Assembly (NCBI GenBank): GCA_045132055.1
Contig: JBGURP010000027.1
Coordinates: 221,829 to 285,828 of the forward strand
DNA length: 64,000 bases
From: F23-D06 sp045132055
GTDB taxonomy: Bacteria > Bacteroidota > Bacteroidia > Bacteroidales > WCHB1-69
Reading direction: 5' to 3'
The position numbers and the translations under genes were made by a program. The notes under the pieces were generated by a model. That model made no database searches, had not been told where the DNA came from, and saw nothing but the letters and a program-made list of their open reading frames with translations. How positions within the stretch are numbered: the first letter of the stretch is position 1; every line of letters begins with the position of its first letter. Below, piece by piece: positions 26,734 through 35,760 of this stretch.

Positions 26734-27447
26734 TCAGTTCATATCCCAACAAAGAGAAGTAATGTCATTGCAGGACTGTCCCAACAGTTCTGCAATTTCT
26801 TTATTGCACAAATAGCCATTAAAGCAATAGGTGCTTTGCATCAAGGATGGATTTTTCTGCAACAGGAATTTCATTTTCGGCTCCACAGCCAAAGCTTCAA
26901 CCAAAGGCAGCAGAAATCCGGAAAGGGCTATATTCACGGCAGCAGTGGACCAAGTTTCCGACAGAATCTTGTCCGTTACATACATTTCCTCAGCATCTTT
27001 GATCAAATTCATGGCCAAAGCCGTGATTTTCTTGGAATTCAGCTTTTCAATCTGCGCAACATTCAACTGAGAGGGAAACTGGGTAGAGAAAACAATCTGC
27101 TCATCCTTCATCAAGCCTATCTGTTCATCGGTAAAAGGAGTGAATTTAGCCAACACTTTGGCCACACGCGAGAGTGTGAAGAAATCATCCTCAAACTCCG
27201 CGCCAGCGTCGGCATAATCCATATCCGTGAACTGCGAATGGAAAGCAAAACCGCGCTGCATGATAATATGGACATGGTGTTCCACCAGTGTGTGAACGGC
27301 ATCGGGCGTCAACATCACAAAACTGCCAATCGGCTGTTCGTCCTTTACAATAGCCAACACGTTCTCCACCACAGGGTTATCCAGCAATATGGTCTGTTCC
27401 TGCGCTACGGGGTTCGCATCTTCCATTATTAATCCTGTTGTGCTCAT
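26734..27447 (-). CDS. Alanine dehydrogenase-like protein lacking the NAD-binding domain
   Basis: This is a 237-residue protein. Residues ~38-150 follow the AlaDH/PNT N-terminal domain: LTPDAVHTLVEHHVHIIMQRG, FTDMDYADAGAEF, VLAKFTPFTDEQIGLMKDEQ and LNSKKITALAMNLIKDAE. From about residue 165 the sequence resembles the extreme C-terminus of Bacteroidota alanine dehydrogenases (TYCFNGYLCNKEIAELLG). The ~170-residue Rossmann domain that should lie between is absent. The usual catalytic Arg before the TPDAV-like motif is not conserved (GSFVMLTPDA). It is unlikely to be a dehydrogenase and may be regulatory or a relic. The frame is intact and it is 23 bp from tsaE. Confidence 0.7.
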   Translation of the reverse strand: MSTTGLIMEDANPVAQEQTILLDNPVVENVLAIVKDEQPIGSFVMLTPDAVHTLVEHHVHIIMQRGFAFHSQFTDMDYADAGAEFEDDFFTLSRVAKVLAKFTPFTDEQIGLMKDEQIVFSTQFPSQLNVAQIEKLNSKKITALAMNLIKDAEEMYVTDKILSETWSTAAVNIALSGFLLPLVEALAVEPKMKFLLQKNPSLMQSTYCFNGYLCNKEIAELLGQSCNDITSLCWDMN

Positions 27448-27470
27448 AGTTGTGTGTTTTTTTGTTATGG

Positions 27471-27881
27471 TTAAAAAGAAAAAAGCCGGGTGTGGTCATC
27501 CACCCGCTGAATGTGAATTGGTATGAAATCACCTTGCAGGATTTCCTCCACCTTTTCGGTCCACTCGATAAAGCAATAATGACCGCTGTATAGATACTCT
27601 TCAAAGCCGATGCGGGAGGCGTCTGCTGATTCATCAATGCGGTAGAAATCAAAATGATAGAGCGGTGTTCCTTGTTCTGTCCAGTATTCGTTCACGATGG
27701 CAAAGGTGGGCGAAGAGGTTATATCCTGTACACCGAGTTCGCGACAGATTTCCTTGATCAAGGTGGTTTTTCCTGTGCCCATCTCTCCATAGAAGCCAAA
27801 CACACGTTCCTGCGGATAAGCTTTCAGGATGGCTTTCGCCACTTCGGGAAGTTGTTGCTCATTGGCGGTAATCTGCTGCAT
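27471..27881 (-). CDS. tsaE: tRNA threonylcarbamoyladenosine biosynthesis ATPase TsaE
   Basis: TsaE supplies ATP hydrolysis to the TsaBD complex making t6A37 in tRNA. The P-loop GEMGTGKTTL lies at residues 32-41, with the family segments SSPTFAIVNEY and LYHFDFYRI. I start at the ATG at 27879-27881 (136 residues, normal for TsaE). A longer frame with 29 extra residues crosses the probable promoter and the end of the upstream gene. Confidence 0.93.
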   Translation of the reverse strand: MQQITANEQQLPEVAKAILKAYPQERVFGFYGEMGTGKTTLIKEICRELGVQDITSSPTFAIVNEYWTEQGTPLYHFDFYRIDESADASRIGFEEYLYSGHYCFIEWTEKVEEILQGDFIPIHIQRVDDHTRLFSF

Positions 27882-27901
27882 ACTGTACGTTTTGAGGAGT
27901 G

Positions 27902-27909
27902 CAAATATA
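27902..27909 (-). promoter_or_regulatory. Probable tsaE promoter, -7 box TATATTTG
   Basis: The minus strand reads TATATTTG, matching TAnnTTTG, 20 bases upstream of the tsaE ATG and within the 32-bp gap after the kinase stop. Confidence 0.5.
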
Positions 27910-27913
27910 CATT

Positions 27914-28750
27914 TTATTGCTGAATCAGCAAGGGCATGGGAGCCTGGATGATTTTTCCGATGCGGCAATGTTCGCGCGCGGCGGCCTCCCTGACCGTTTC
28001 CTCAAAGTGAAAAGCCACCGAACCCGACAGATTCCACTCCAGCGTTTCAGCATTTTCATAATAGGCTTTCTGGCGGGAGAAAAACTCCGCAAAAGCCTCT
28101 ACCGCAAGCTGATGCACGAAACCATCATCCAAGTGTTCGCGCACAAAAGGAGCCAGCGAAGCCCAGAACTTGTTGGGTTCAGGCTCGCGATAAACGCGGT
28201 GGATAGCCATCTCAAAAGAGAGTTTATGCGCCCGCTGCAGATCATCGGCCACAGCTTGCGGCAACTGTCCACGCAGATACGCCGTGAGCAGGCGTTTGCC
28301 GAGATTAGTGCCGCTACCTTCGTCGCCAAGCAGGTAGCCGAGCGACGGAGCACGGTTTTCGATAGCGTGGCCGTCAAAGAGGCACGTGGCGGCGCCGGTG
28401 CCCAAGATACCCACAATGGAGCGGCGGTCGCGGCTAAGCGCGTGGCATACGGCCATGAGGTCGGTATAAACGTTGATAGTGGCATCCGGGAAGAAGCCCT
28501 GCAGCACGCAGCCTACCCGTCCGGCATTCTCTAAGCTGGCGCAGCCTGCGCCGTAGTAGCGCACGTGCTGCACGGAAGCGTGTGCGCCGTGAGCACGCAC
28601 GAAGCCCTCGACCACCTGCGAGATGTGCTCATCCGTGCAGTAGTTGGGGTTTATGCCCTCCCCTACGTGCTCAGCCAACACCACGCCATCACGCAATAGC
28701 ACGAAGGCGGTTTTGGTAGCACCTGCATCAATAATAAGCGCTGCGGACAT
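27914..28750 (-). CDS. BadF/N-acetylglucosamine kinase-like ATPase
   Basis: This is a 278-residue ASKHA-fold sugar kinase. The phosphate-1 motif DAGATKTAF is at residues 8-16, followed by GEGINPNY, a phosphate-2-like GILGTGAATCLF and a SLGYLLGDEGSGTNLGKRLL segment typical of GlcNAc kinases of the BadF/BcrA group. It could phosphorylate N-acetylglucosamine from cell-wall or host glycans. The start is the ATG at 28748-28750; a longer frame overlaps nadE. It follows nadE by 7 bp. Confidence 0.85.
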   Translation of the reverse strand: MSAALIIDAGATKTAFVLLRDGVVLAEHVGEGINPNYCTDEHISQVVEGFVRAHGAHASVQHVRYYGAGCASLENAGRVGCVLQGFFPDATINVYTDLMAVCHALSRDRRSIVGILGTGAATCLFDGHAIENRAPSLGYLLGDEGSGTNLGKRLLTAYLRGQLPQAVADDLQRAHKLSFEMAIHRVYREPEPNKFWASLAPFVREHLDDGFVHQLAVEAFAEFFSRQKAYYENAETLEWNLSGSVAFHFEETVREAAAREHCRIGKIIQAPMPLLIQQ

Positions 28751-28757
28751 AAATTGA

Positions 28758-29591
28758 TTACAAATTGACAAGACGTTCACGGGAAATGCAGCCCGGATTG
28801 TGACGTTTGTACTCCGAAGCACAATACCGCTTGATCAGGGTATGGTCGCGCAACGAGGTATCGCCTTGGAAAAAGGCTGCAAAAATCTTGTCCGCCTCAA
28901 AATAGTTGGGCACACCAAGCTGCTCGCAATCGCACTGGCTGATACCCAATCCATCCACCGGTGTGGCATCAATACAGGATTGTAAGGCAGCGCGCTGCGC
29001 AGCATTCTCTTCTTTCAACAGGAAGGTGGCCAAGGCATATATCTCTGTTTTCCAGAGGTGCTGCACCGGCGCATAGTCGCCCACATCGCCATGCAGGGTC
29101 CAAAAGCCAGTCAAGAATTCCGTGTAGTTATCGGTGGAAATCACCATACCGCGGTAGAGTTGAGCCAAGTCGTACAACACCATCATGCGCATACGGGCCT
29201 TCATGTTGCCCTGGCGCAATTTGGAGAGCTGGCTGTCATCATAATCAACCAGCAGTTTCTTGTTGGCATAGAAAGTCTCCGTCAAGTCCAGATGCCGGAA
29301 GTCGTGACAAAAGGCTTCGCCCACGGCAATAGAGCGGGCAATTTCTTCTTCTTTGTTGGTCTCAATGGTAATGGAGCGACCAATCAAGGGTATATGAAAC
29401 TCTTCACAAACGGGTTGCAGCAATGCCGCGCAAAGGGCACTGTCAATGCCGCCGGAGATACCGAGCACCAGCGATTGCAACTTGCTGGATTCCAAATAAT
29501 CGGCCATCGTCGCCCTAATGCGTCGAGCCAACTTATCCATCGTGTCTTCTCCAGCGAGAAAAGGAAAATAGTTTGTATCCGGAGTAGTCAT
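28758..29591 (-). CDS. nadE: NH3-dependent NAD synthetase
   Basis: It converts deamido-NAD to NAD using ATP and ammonia. The PP-loop SGGIDS is at residues 46-51. At 277 residues it has only the synthetase domain, with no glutaminase part. Other family segments are TDNYTEFLTGFWTLHGDVGDYAP and PVDGLGISQCDCEQLG. It lies between the YwqK-repeat gene (17 bp) and the kinase gene (7 bp). Confidence 0.93.
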   Translation of the reverse strand: MTTPDTNYFPFLAGEDTMDKLARRIRATMADYLESSKLQSLVLGISGGIDSALCAALLQPVCEEFHIPLIGRSITIETNKEEEIARSIAVGEAFCHDFRHLDLTETFYANKKLLVDYDDSQLSKLRQGNMKARMRMMVLYDLAQLYRGMVISTDNYTEFLTGFWTLHGDVGDYAPVQHLWKTEIYALATFLLKEENAAQRAALQSCIDATPVDGLGISQCDCEQLGVPNYFEADKIFAAFFQGDTSLRDHTLIKRYCASEYKRHNPGCISRERLVNL

Positions 29592-29608
29592 ATCAAAGAA
29601 GAGATTAA

Positions 29609-30646
29609 TTATTCTTTTGGCATTTCTTTATTAAACAGCGCTTTGACCATCTTGGCTTCAACTCCTTCAGAATAAATCTCTTCGTCGGTTGAAGGTTTGA
29701 GTTTGATGATGATCGCATCGTTGCCAGCATCTTCCACTGGGGTGTAATCCACAATGGCATCGGAAGCGGCGATCACACTGGGAGCAATCTTGGTAAACAC
29801 GGTGAAATCAGCCCACGAAGCCACTTCATCCAGTGTCTCATCAAAGAGAATTTGATTCCCGTTGCGCAAGACAGCGGCTGTTTTATCGCCTTTTTTCAAG
29901 AAATACGCTATAAGATCCTGATTGAGTTTCTGACCTTCTCCTTTCATGTACAGATAGACGTACGTTTTCAACACCCGCTGGTCCTTATACTCCACCGTAG
30001 AACGGATTTTCCCTTTTGAATCATAGAAATCCCAGCTGCCAATGCGAGAGCCTTTCAAATAATTGCCCGTAGCAGCCACAGTGCCTTTGGGATTGTAGGA
30101 GGTGCACAGTCCGTTCAACTTGCCCTCCAAGTAATTCTGTTCCAAACTGACGGCCCCATTAATGTAATAGGTTTTGTAGGGGCCGTTCAGTTTGTCGTTC
30201 AAATAGTTACGTTCTTCCAAAAGCACGCCCGACTCGGCGGAAAACACTTTCCATTCGCCGGTGCGCTTGCCCATGGCATAATGCTCAATGGCTATCAGCT
30301 TGTCCGTGTTGGAATAGTAACGCCACTCACCGTCCTTCAGCTGGTCAATGAAGATACCTTCGGAAGCCTTGTGTTCGTTCTCGTGGAACATCACAGTCTT
30401 CACCTTGTGCACTCCTTGGATGAAATCGGTCGTACTTTTCAGTTTGCCATTTTCGTGGTAGTACTTGAAAGTGCCATAAGGGACATTGTCCTTGAACTGG
30501 CCTTCATAGACCAATTTGCCATTCTCCATCTTCTTCCAGAAGCCTTGTTTATTACCTTTGGCATCTGTACGATTAATCACTTCACCATTTTGAGCGAAGA
30601 GCGAAATGGAGAAAAGGCTGAACAGTATCAGGATAAGGTTTCTCAT
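29609..30646 (-). CDS. Secreted MORN/YwqK-repeat protein
   Basis: This is a 345-residue protein with a signal peptide (MRNLILILFSLFSISLFAQ). About eight repeats of ~22 residues follow the MORN/YwqK pattern (YYHENGKLKSTTDF, YYINGAVSLEQNY, LEGKLNGLCTSYN). The C-terminal ~110 residues are repeat-free and of unknown fold. Such repeats occur in many Bacteroidota surface or periplasmic proteins without a common function. It is 10 bp downstream of the HMA/His-Cys-repeat gene, so they are probably co-transcribed. Confidence 0.82.
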   Translation of the reverse strand: MRNLILILFSLFSISLFAQNGEVINRTDAKGNKQGFWKKMENGKLVYEGQFKDNVPYGTFKYYHENGKLKSTTDFIQGVHKVKTVMFHENEHKASEGIFIDQLKDGEWRYYSNTDKLIAIEHYAMGKRTGEWKVFSAESGVLLEERNYLNDKLNGPYKTYYINGAVSLEQNYLEGKLNGLCTSYNPKGTVAATGNYLKGSRIGSWDFYDSKGKIRSTVEYKDQRVLKTYVYLYMKGEGQKLNQDLIAYFLKKGDKTAAVLRNGNQILFDETLDEVASWADFTVFTKIAPSVIAASDAIVDYTPVEDAGNDAIIIKLKPSTDEEIYSEGVEAKMVKALFNKEMPKE

Positions 30647-30656
30647 TTATTGCTTC

Positions 30657-31454
30657 TTATTTCTGAGTATTGCCTGTTGTCTGTTGCTTTTTGCAATCTT
30701 TTTCTACATTACCATGATTCGGGCACTTGTGTTGGCCTTCTGCATGACCTTGGCATTTATGTTCGCCCTCAGCGTGCTGGCACTTATGCTCGCCGTTAGC
30801 ACCCTGACATTTGTGCTCGCCATTGGCGCCTTGACATTTGTGTTGGCCTTCGGCATGACCTTGGCACTTGTGTTCGCCTTCTGCGTGTTGGCACTTATGC
30901 TCACCGTTTGCACCCTGACATTTGTGCTGGCCGTCGGCATGACCTTGGCATTTATGTTCGCCCTCAGCGTGCTGGCACTTATGCTCGCCAGCAGCTTGGC
31001 CCTGGCATTTGTGCTCGCCATTGGCACCTTGGCACTTGTGCTGGCCGTCGGCATGACCTTGACATTTATGTTCACCTTCGGCGTGTTGACATTTGTGCTC
31101 ACCTTCCTTGGCAGCATGGCCACAAGTTCCAGAATTCTTGCAGCATGCGGGCAGTTTCTCACGTGCAGCGGGATCGGCCTTTACGGCATCAGCATCATAA
31201 CCCATTTTGCTGATTTCCTTGCGCAACTGGTCAGGATTTGTTTTCTTGGAATCGTAATTGATCGTGATCTTTGCCGTATTGGCATCATAGGTATAATCTT
31301 TCACCCCTTTGAAGAACGGAACGTTATCTTTGAAACGGTCAATGCATTTCTGGCATTTCAGGGAAGCGTTGGTTTGGATGGTTACACTTTGCATCTGTGC
31401 ATAAGCACTCAAAGTTACTACGGCCATCAGGGCCATCAGAATAAGTTTTTTCAT
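30657..31454 (-). CDS. Secreted HMA-domain protein with 14 His-Lys-Cys metal-binding repeats
   Basis: This is a 265-residue protein. A signal peptide covers about residues 1-20. Residues ~21-95 form a heavy-metal-associated (HMA) domain with the CxxC metal site at Cys34/Cys37 (LKCQKC) and the end KMGYDADAVKADP. Then come ACC, CGH and a low-complexity tail, residues 117-244, made of 9-10-residue units ending G(E/Q)HKC, 14 copies by my count. His and Cys are the dominant side chains, so strong binding of soft metal ions such as copper or zinc is expected but not shown. A TonB-dependent receptor gene lies directly upstream, suggesting metal uptake or detoxification. Confidence 0.88.
   Translation of the reverse strand: MKKLILMALMAVVTLSAYAQMQSVTIQTNASLKCQKCIDRFKDNVPFFKGVKDYTYDANTAKITINYDSKKTNPDQLRKEISKMGYDADAVKADPAAREKLPACCKNSGTCGHAAKEGEHKCQHAEGEHKCQGHADGQHKCQGANGEHKCQGQAAGEHKCQHAEGEHKCQGHADGQHKCQGANGEHKCQHAEGEHKCQGHAEGQHKCQGANGEHKCQGANGEHKCQHAEGEHKCQGHAEGQHKCPNHGNVEKDCKKQQTTGNTQK
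30723..31106 (-). repeat. 27/30-bp coding tandem repeats of the His-Lys-Cys tail
   Basis: These are direct repeats encoding QHAEGEHKC, QGHADGQHKC and QGANGEHKC units in a mixed order. The higher-order block QHAE-QGHA-QGAN recurs, which points to duplication of three-unit blocks. Confidence 0.9.
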
Positions 31455-31539
31455 TTTTACTGTTTTATTAATTATTGATTTTTTGATTCAAAAAAAAACA
31501 TTGCAACAGACTGTCAATCTGTTTGAAAGTTAAAGCTGG

Positions 31540-31547
31540 CAAAGATA
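31540..31547 (-). promoter_or_regulatory. Probable promoter of the HMA-YwqK-nadE unit, -7 box TATCTTTG
   Basis: The minus strand reads TATCTTTG, matching TAnnTTTG, 86 bases before the HMA start and between the TonB receptor stop and the HMA gene. Confidence 0.45.
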
Positions 31548-31576
31548 CATTTTTTTCGACAAACCCGAAAATCCTG

Positions 31577-33874
31577 CTATTTCAAGACACAACGGACTCC
31601 GAGATAGCCCATGATGCCTGTAATCGGGGCATAAACCACCGTTGCATCGAAATTTTCGCTGAAGGGGTTCTGCGCATCGATAATGGGGTCAGACTGCTTA
31701 TAGTTAAGCAGATTCTCGGCCCCCACATAGAGTTCCCATCTACGGAATTTCTTGGTTATCTGTGCATTGAGCATGCAATAGGCAGGTGCATATTCCGGAA
31801 GAGAACTGGCTGGATTTGCGGACATGTCGGGCAGCGGCTGCGGGCCATTCACCTGCAACGTAACATTGAATTTCCACTTGTCGTATTTTGTGCTGTAATT
31901 GAGATTGACGAGCGCTTTGTGCGGGCTCATCAAATCCTTCTGCCGCATCACACCTTGACGCATATAGCGCACGTCATTGTAACGGTAAGCCAACAATATC
32001 TCAAAGCGTTTCAATGGCCAAAGAGTCAGCTCAAACTGTGCGGAATGCGAGCGAGAGCGGTTTCCGTAGCCATTGTAATCACCATTCAGGGCATAATAAT
32101 GGATTTCGTGAACGTTCTGATCCAAATCCACAATCATCTGCTGCAGAAAATGCGTGTAGAAATAATCGACCGCCACAGAAGCTTTTCCGCCCGGCATATC
32201 AAACTGATACACCACACTTGCCCCTGCATTCCAAGCCTCCTCCGGCTTCGGGTGGCCATCGAAACAGATGTTGCGGGAAGAAAACAGCAACGACTGGTTT
32301 TCCGTGAAAAAGTGGGCATTGCGGTAACCCTTACCCGCCGAAGCACGCACAGACAAGTCTTTGGTGGCCTGCCATTTGAGGTGCACACGCGGGGTCCAGA
32401 AAAGTTGGTTGATACTTTCCCAATTGCTGGATTGGGTTTTATCGCGAACCATATTGTAGTCCAATCGCATACCGGCCATCACCACCAATTTCGGATCAAT
32501 GATGTAGGCATATTCTGCAAAGACACCGGGAATCAGATCATGATGATGAGGCCTGTTGTAATCATATACATTGTTTTGGCTGTCATTGTGGAAAAACTCA
32601 TTCAAACAGTCGAACTGCAAGCTTCCTCCCGCCGTCAACTTATGGCGCTCGTTTGCACCGAATTTATTGGAATACAGCACATTTGCATAGACACTTTGCT
32701 GGTTTCCCCTATAATCCTTGTTCCCTCCATATTGTGAGTTGAGCCAATGTCCCGTGTAGGAAACAATCGTTCCGATGCTCTCATGTTCGCCGTTCAGCAA
32801 GAATCCGTTTTTGGTGATGACATCCACCCGTTTGTTGTCTGCCGTAAACCCATAAGGCGCATTGTCCATAAGATATGGGCCATTCGGTTTGAAGGCCATC
32901 TGTCCGCCGAATCGGTTGTCCCACACAAAACTGACCATCGAGCGACCTTCCACCTTGGGAGATTTATAGTCCCATCGGTTCATCACATTGACCTGTCGGC
33001 TACGTGGCACATCCATGAAGCCATCTTTGTTCATATCCATTTTCGCGAACTGGTCGGCCAGGAAAACCAGAAAATTGGTACTCGCCTTATCCTTTTTACC
33101 GACAGGAATGCGCGTATTCATAGCCAGTTCGCCTTTACCCATGGAGTTGGCGTAAAAGTTCATGAAGAAACGTTCCAGGTTGGTCTCCGGTTTCTTGTAA
33201 TCAACATTGATCTGCCCAGTGATGGCTTCAAAGCCGTTCACCACCGAAGAAGTTCCTTTCGACAGGCTGATGGATTCCATCCACGAGCCGGGCACGAAGC
33301 CCAATCCGAACTGATGTGCCAAAAGCCGGATAAAGGGGACATTCTCCAGCAGAATCTGGGAATAGACGCCTGCAAGTCCGAGCATGGAAATCTGGCGGGC
33401 GCCGCTCACCGCGTCAGGGAATTCCGAATCGATGGCCACGCTGCTCTCGAAGCTCTCGGCGAGGTTACAGCACGCGGCACGACGCAGGCCCTGCTGGGTG
33501 ATGACTGTAGTCAGGATGGGTTGTGTGGAGATGAAGGAGCCGTCGCGCCCTACCACACTGACTTCTGACAAGGAATGGGCATGCGACAGGAACACGGTGA
33601 TCTCCTGCTGTGAACGGTCTATGCGGAACGTATCGGGCTCGTATGTCGGGAAAGAGATGACCAGAGAGTCGGATTTGGAGCGTGGCAGAGAGAAGTTGCC
33701 ATTGGGGTCCGAGTGTGTGCCCACTGCGGTGTGCAACCACTGGATAGCCGCCGAAGAAACTGCTATGGTGTCGCCCTGTTCATTGACCTCCAGCACGCGG
33801 CCCTTGAGGGTTTGTGCCCCAGCAAAACCGCACATCAATACTATGACCAAAAAAAACAAAAAACGTTTACTCAT
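31577..33874 (-). CDS. TonB-dependent outer-membrane receptor
   Basis: This is a 765-residue outer-membrane transporter. A signal peptide (residues 1-20) is followed by a carboxypeptidase-regulatory-like domain (LKGRVLEVNEQGDTIAVSSAAI, VISFPTYE), a plug (about 110-235, with GVYSQILLENVPF and TGQINVDYKKPE) and a 22-stranded barrel. No SusD partner is adjacent, so this is not a glycan system of the Sus type. The next gene downstream is a metal-binding HMA protein, which favours a metal or metal-chelate substrate; this is inference. Confidence 0.9.
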   Translation of the reverse strand: MSKRFLFFLVIVLMCGFAGAQTLKGRVLEVNEQGDTIAVSSAAIQWLHTAVGTHSDPNGNFSLPRSKSDSLVISFPTYEPDTFRIDRSQQEITVFLSHAHSLSEVSVVGRDGSFISTQPILTTVITQQGLRRAACCNLAESFESSVAIDSEFPDAVSGARQISMLGLAGVYSQILLENVPFIRLLAHQFGLGFVPGSWMESISLSKGTSSVVNGFEAITGQINVDYKKPETNLERFFMNFYANSMGKGELAMNTRIPVGKKDKASTNFLVFLADQFAKMDMNKDGFMDVPRSRQVNVMNRWDYKSPKVEGRSMVSFVWDNRFGGQMAFKPNGPYLMDNAPYGFTADNKRVDVITKNGFLLNGEHESIGTIVSYTGHWLNSQYGGNKDYRGNQQSVYANVLYSNKFGANERHKLTAGGSLQFDCLNEFFHNDSQNNVYDYNRPHHHDLIPGVFAEYAYIIDPKLVVMAGMRLDYNMVRDKTQSSNWESINQLFWTPRVHLKWQATKDLSVRASAGKGYRNAHFFTENQSLLFSSRNICFDGHPKPEEAWNAGASVVYQFDMPGGKASVAVDYFYTHFLQQMIVDLDQNVHEIHYYALNGDYNGYGNRSRSHSAQFELTLWPLKRFEILLAYRYNDVRYMRQGVMRQKDLMSPHKALVNLNYSTKYDKWKFNVTLQVNGPQPLPDMSANPASSLPEYAPAYCMLNAQITKKFRRWELYVGAENLLNYKQSDPIIDAQNPFSENFDATVVYAPITGIMGYLGVRCVLK

Positions 33875-33925
33875 TTTACCAATTTTTCCTCATGTACCAT
33901 TTAACCCCATTTACCTCATGCACCT

Positions 33926-33949
33926 GAAGACGCACGGCCGTGCGTCTTC
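33926..33949. repeat. Perfect 24-bp palindrome, GAAGACG-type arms
   Basis: The arms are GAAGACGCACGG and its exact reverse complement. It overlaps the last base of the acyl-CoA ligase stop codon. It shares the GACGcaCGG core with the elements at 19994 and 51199 and the GACG/CGTC arms with those at 812 and 55132. Confidence 0.85.
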
Positions 33950-35742
33950 TACTCCTCTTTCTTGTCGTAATTGTAAATTTCACGGCAGAGGGCATCGTAT
34001 TTCTCATATATCACCTTACGTTTCAATTTCATGGTCTGGGAGAGCTCCTCTCCAATGTTCCATGTGTCAGGTACCATGCGGAAACGCTTGATCTGCTCGT
34101 GGTCGGCAAGGGTCTTGTTCACCTTGTCCACCTCCTTGGTCATCAAGGCCACCACTTCCGGATGGCTGATGATATTCTCCCGGGATGTGGGCATGGCTAA
34201 ATGACGTTTGCTGAAGAAAACTTCAATATTCTCAAAAGAAGGAACGATAATGGCGGAGGCGAATTTTTCATTTTCTCCAATAACCATCACATTATCAATA
34301 TATTCAGATTCATGAAGTTTGCTTTCCACCACTTGTGGCGCAACATATTTGCCCAAGGAAAGTTTGAAGATTTCCTTCTTGCGGTCGGTGATTTTCAAAT
34401 AGCGTCCCTTTTCCAGCGTGCCGATGTCGCCGGTATGGAACCAACCGTCTTCATCAATAACCTCTTTCGTGTAGGCTTCATCTTTGTAATAGCCCTTCAT
34501 CAGACAGGGACCTTTGGTCAAAATCTCACCATCCTCGGCCAGCTTGAATTCCACCCCGCGCAGGATTTCGCCCACGCAGCCAATCTGGATGCTGTGTCCC
34601 CGAGGATTGTTGACGGCAATCACAGGGGAAGTCTCGGTCAGGCCGTAGCCCTCGTAAACTCGGATCTTGGCCGCCACAAACAGACGAATCACCTTTTCGG
34701 GAATGCTGGAACCGCCGGAGACGACAGTCATTTCATGCCCACCCAACGCCTCGCGCCACTTGCTGTACACCAGTTTGTCCGCAATGTTGTATTTGAGCAG
34801 ATAGAGCGGCCGCTCGCAATAGTAGTCGAAACGGGTGGCGAAGCGGAAGGCCCAATAGTAGATATGTTTCTTGAAACCTTTGAGGTTTTTGCCGCTGGCA
34901 TAGAGTTTGTCGTACATCATCTCAAACACACGGGGCACGGCACAGAAACCATCGGCGTGCATATCCTTCATATCCTGGGCGATGGTAGCGAGGCTGCCAG
35001 CATAGTAGTTGCTCACGCCCATATACTGGTAATGATAGTTCACAATACGCTCATAGACATGACACAACGGCAAGAAACTCAACATCTTGGCATGGTAATC
35101 CAAAAGTTGGAGGTCTTCTACGATAGGCAGGAAGTTATTGCACATATTGCCATGTGACAGCATCACGCCTTTTGATTTGCCTGTGGTACCAGAAGTGTAA
35201 ATGATGGTAGCGATATCATCGGTGGAGATGGTGCGCTTGTTTTCCTCAATCACGGGAGCCCACTTGTCGCGGTTCTGTTTGCCCAACTCCAGAAGTTCTT
35301 CCAGCGAAGGCACTCCATCCACTTTATCCACGCCATACAGCAAAGGATGTTGCTCAATATCCGGAATCACGGGCGCGACTCTGTTGTAGATGGAGGCGAT
35401 ACCGAAAACGATGCATTTGCAGTCGCAGTGGTTGAGAATGTAACGATACTCTTCGGGATTCAGGGTCGGATAGACAGGGACGTGCACCATGCCAGCGAGC
35501 ATGATGCCCATATCCAGAAAGTTCCAAGCCGGACGATTGCGCATGATCGTGGCAATCTTATCTCCCTTTTGGAAACCAAGTTCAAGAAATGCGGAAGCGA
35601 AATTGTGTGCATACTCCACATAATCTGGAATGCTGTATGTTACCCAGCCTTTTCCGTCTTCTGTACGTTTGGCAAAGATATCAGGCTTCTCGTATTTTTC
35701 AGAGATAACATCCAGAATATCAAAAAGTCTCGTCGGTCTCAT
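33949..35742 (-). CDS. Long-chain acyl-CoA synthetase (AMP-forming)
   Basis: It activates fatty acids to acyl-CoA through an acyl-adenylate. The AMP-binding P-loop-like motif IIYTSGTTGKSKGVMLSHGN, the GYGLTETSP motif and the TGDIGTLEKGRYLKITDRKKE hinge region are all present. The length of 597 residues suits the long-chain (FadD/FACS, eukaryote-like) group. The GT2 gene ends 18 bp upstream on the same strand, so they may be co-transcribed. Confidence 0.92.
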   Translation of the reverse strand: MRPTRLFDILDVISEKYEKPDIFAKRTEDGKGWVTYSIPDYVEYAHNFASAFLELGFQKGDKIATIMRNRPAWNFLDMGIMLAGMVHVPVYPTLNPEEYRYILNHCDCKCIVFGIASIYNRVAPVIPDIEQHPLLYGVDKVDGVPSLEELLELGKQNRDKWAPVIEENKRTISTDDIATIIYTSGTTGKSKGVMLSHGNMCNNFLPIVEDLQLLDYHAKMLSFLPLCHVYERIVNYHYQYMGVSNYYAGSLATIAQDMKDMHADGFCAVPRVFEMMYDKLYASGKNLKGFKKHIYYWAFRFATRFDYYCERPLYLLKYNIADKLVYSKWREALGGHEMTVVSGGSSIPEKVIRLFVAAKIRVYEGYGLTETSPVIAVNNPRGHSIQIGCVGEILRGVEFKLAEDGEILTKGPCLMKGYYKDEAYTKEVIDEDGWFHTGDIGTLEKGRYLKITDRKKEIFKLSLGKYVAPQVVESKLHESEYIDNVMVIGENEKFASAIIVPSFENIEVFFSKRHLAMPTSRENIISHPEVVALMTKEVDKVNKTLADHEQIKRFRMVPDTWNIGEELSQTMKLKRKVIYEKYDALCREIYNYDKKEE

Positions 35743-35760
35743 AAGAAAAAAATTTTCTTC

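Noticed and set aside
30723..31106. Regular 27/30-bp repeats considered as a CRISPR array
   Set aside because: They are uninterrupted coding repeats without unique spacers, and no cas genes are present.
30606..31478. 290-codon plus-strand frame with many hydrophobic residues, like a membrane protein
   Set aside because: It is the reverse strand of the HKC repeats; repeat DNA alone creates the pattern of Leu, Ala and Phe.
31523..32737. 404-codon plus-strand frame
   Set aside because: It is antisense to the TonB-dependent receptor.
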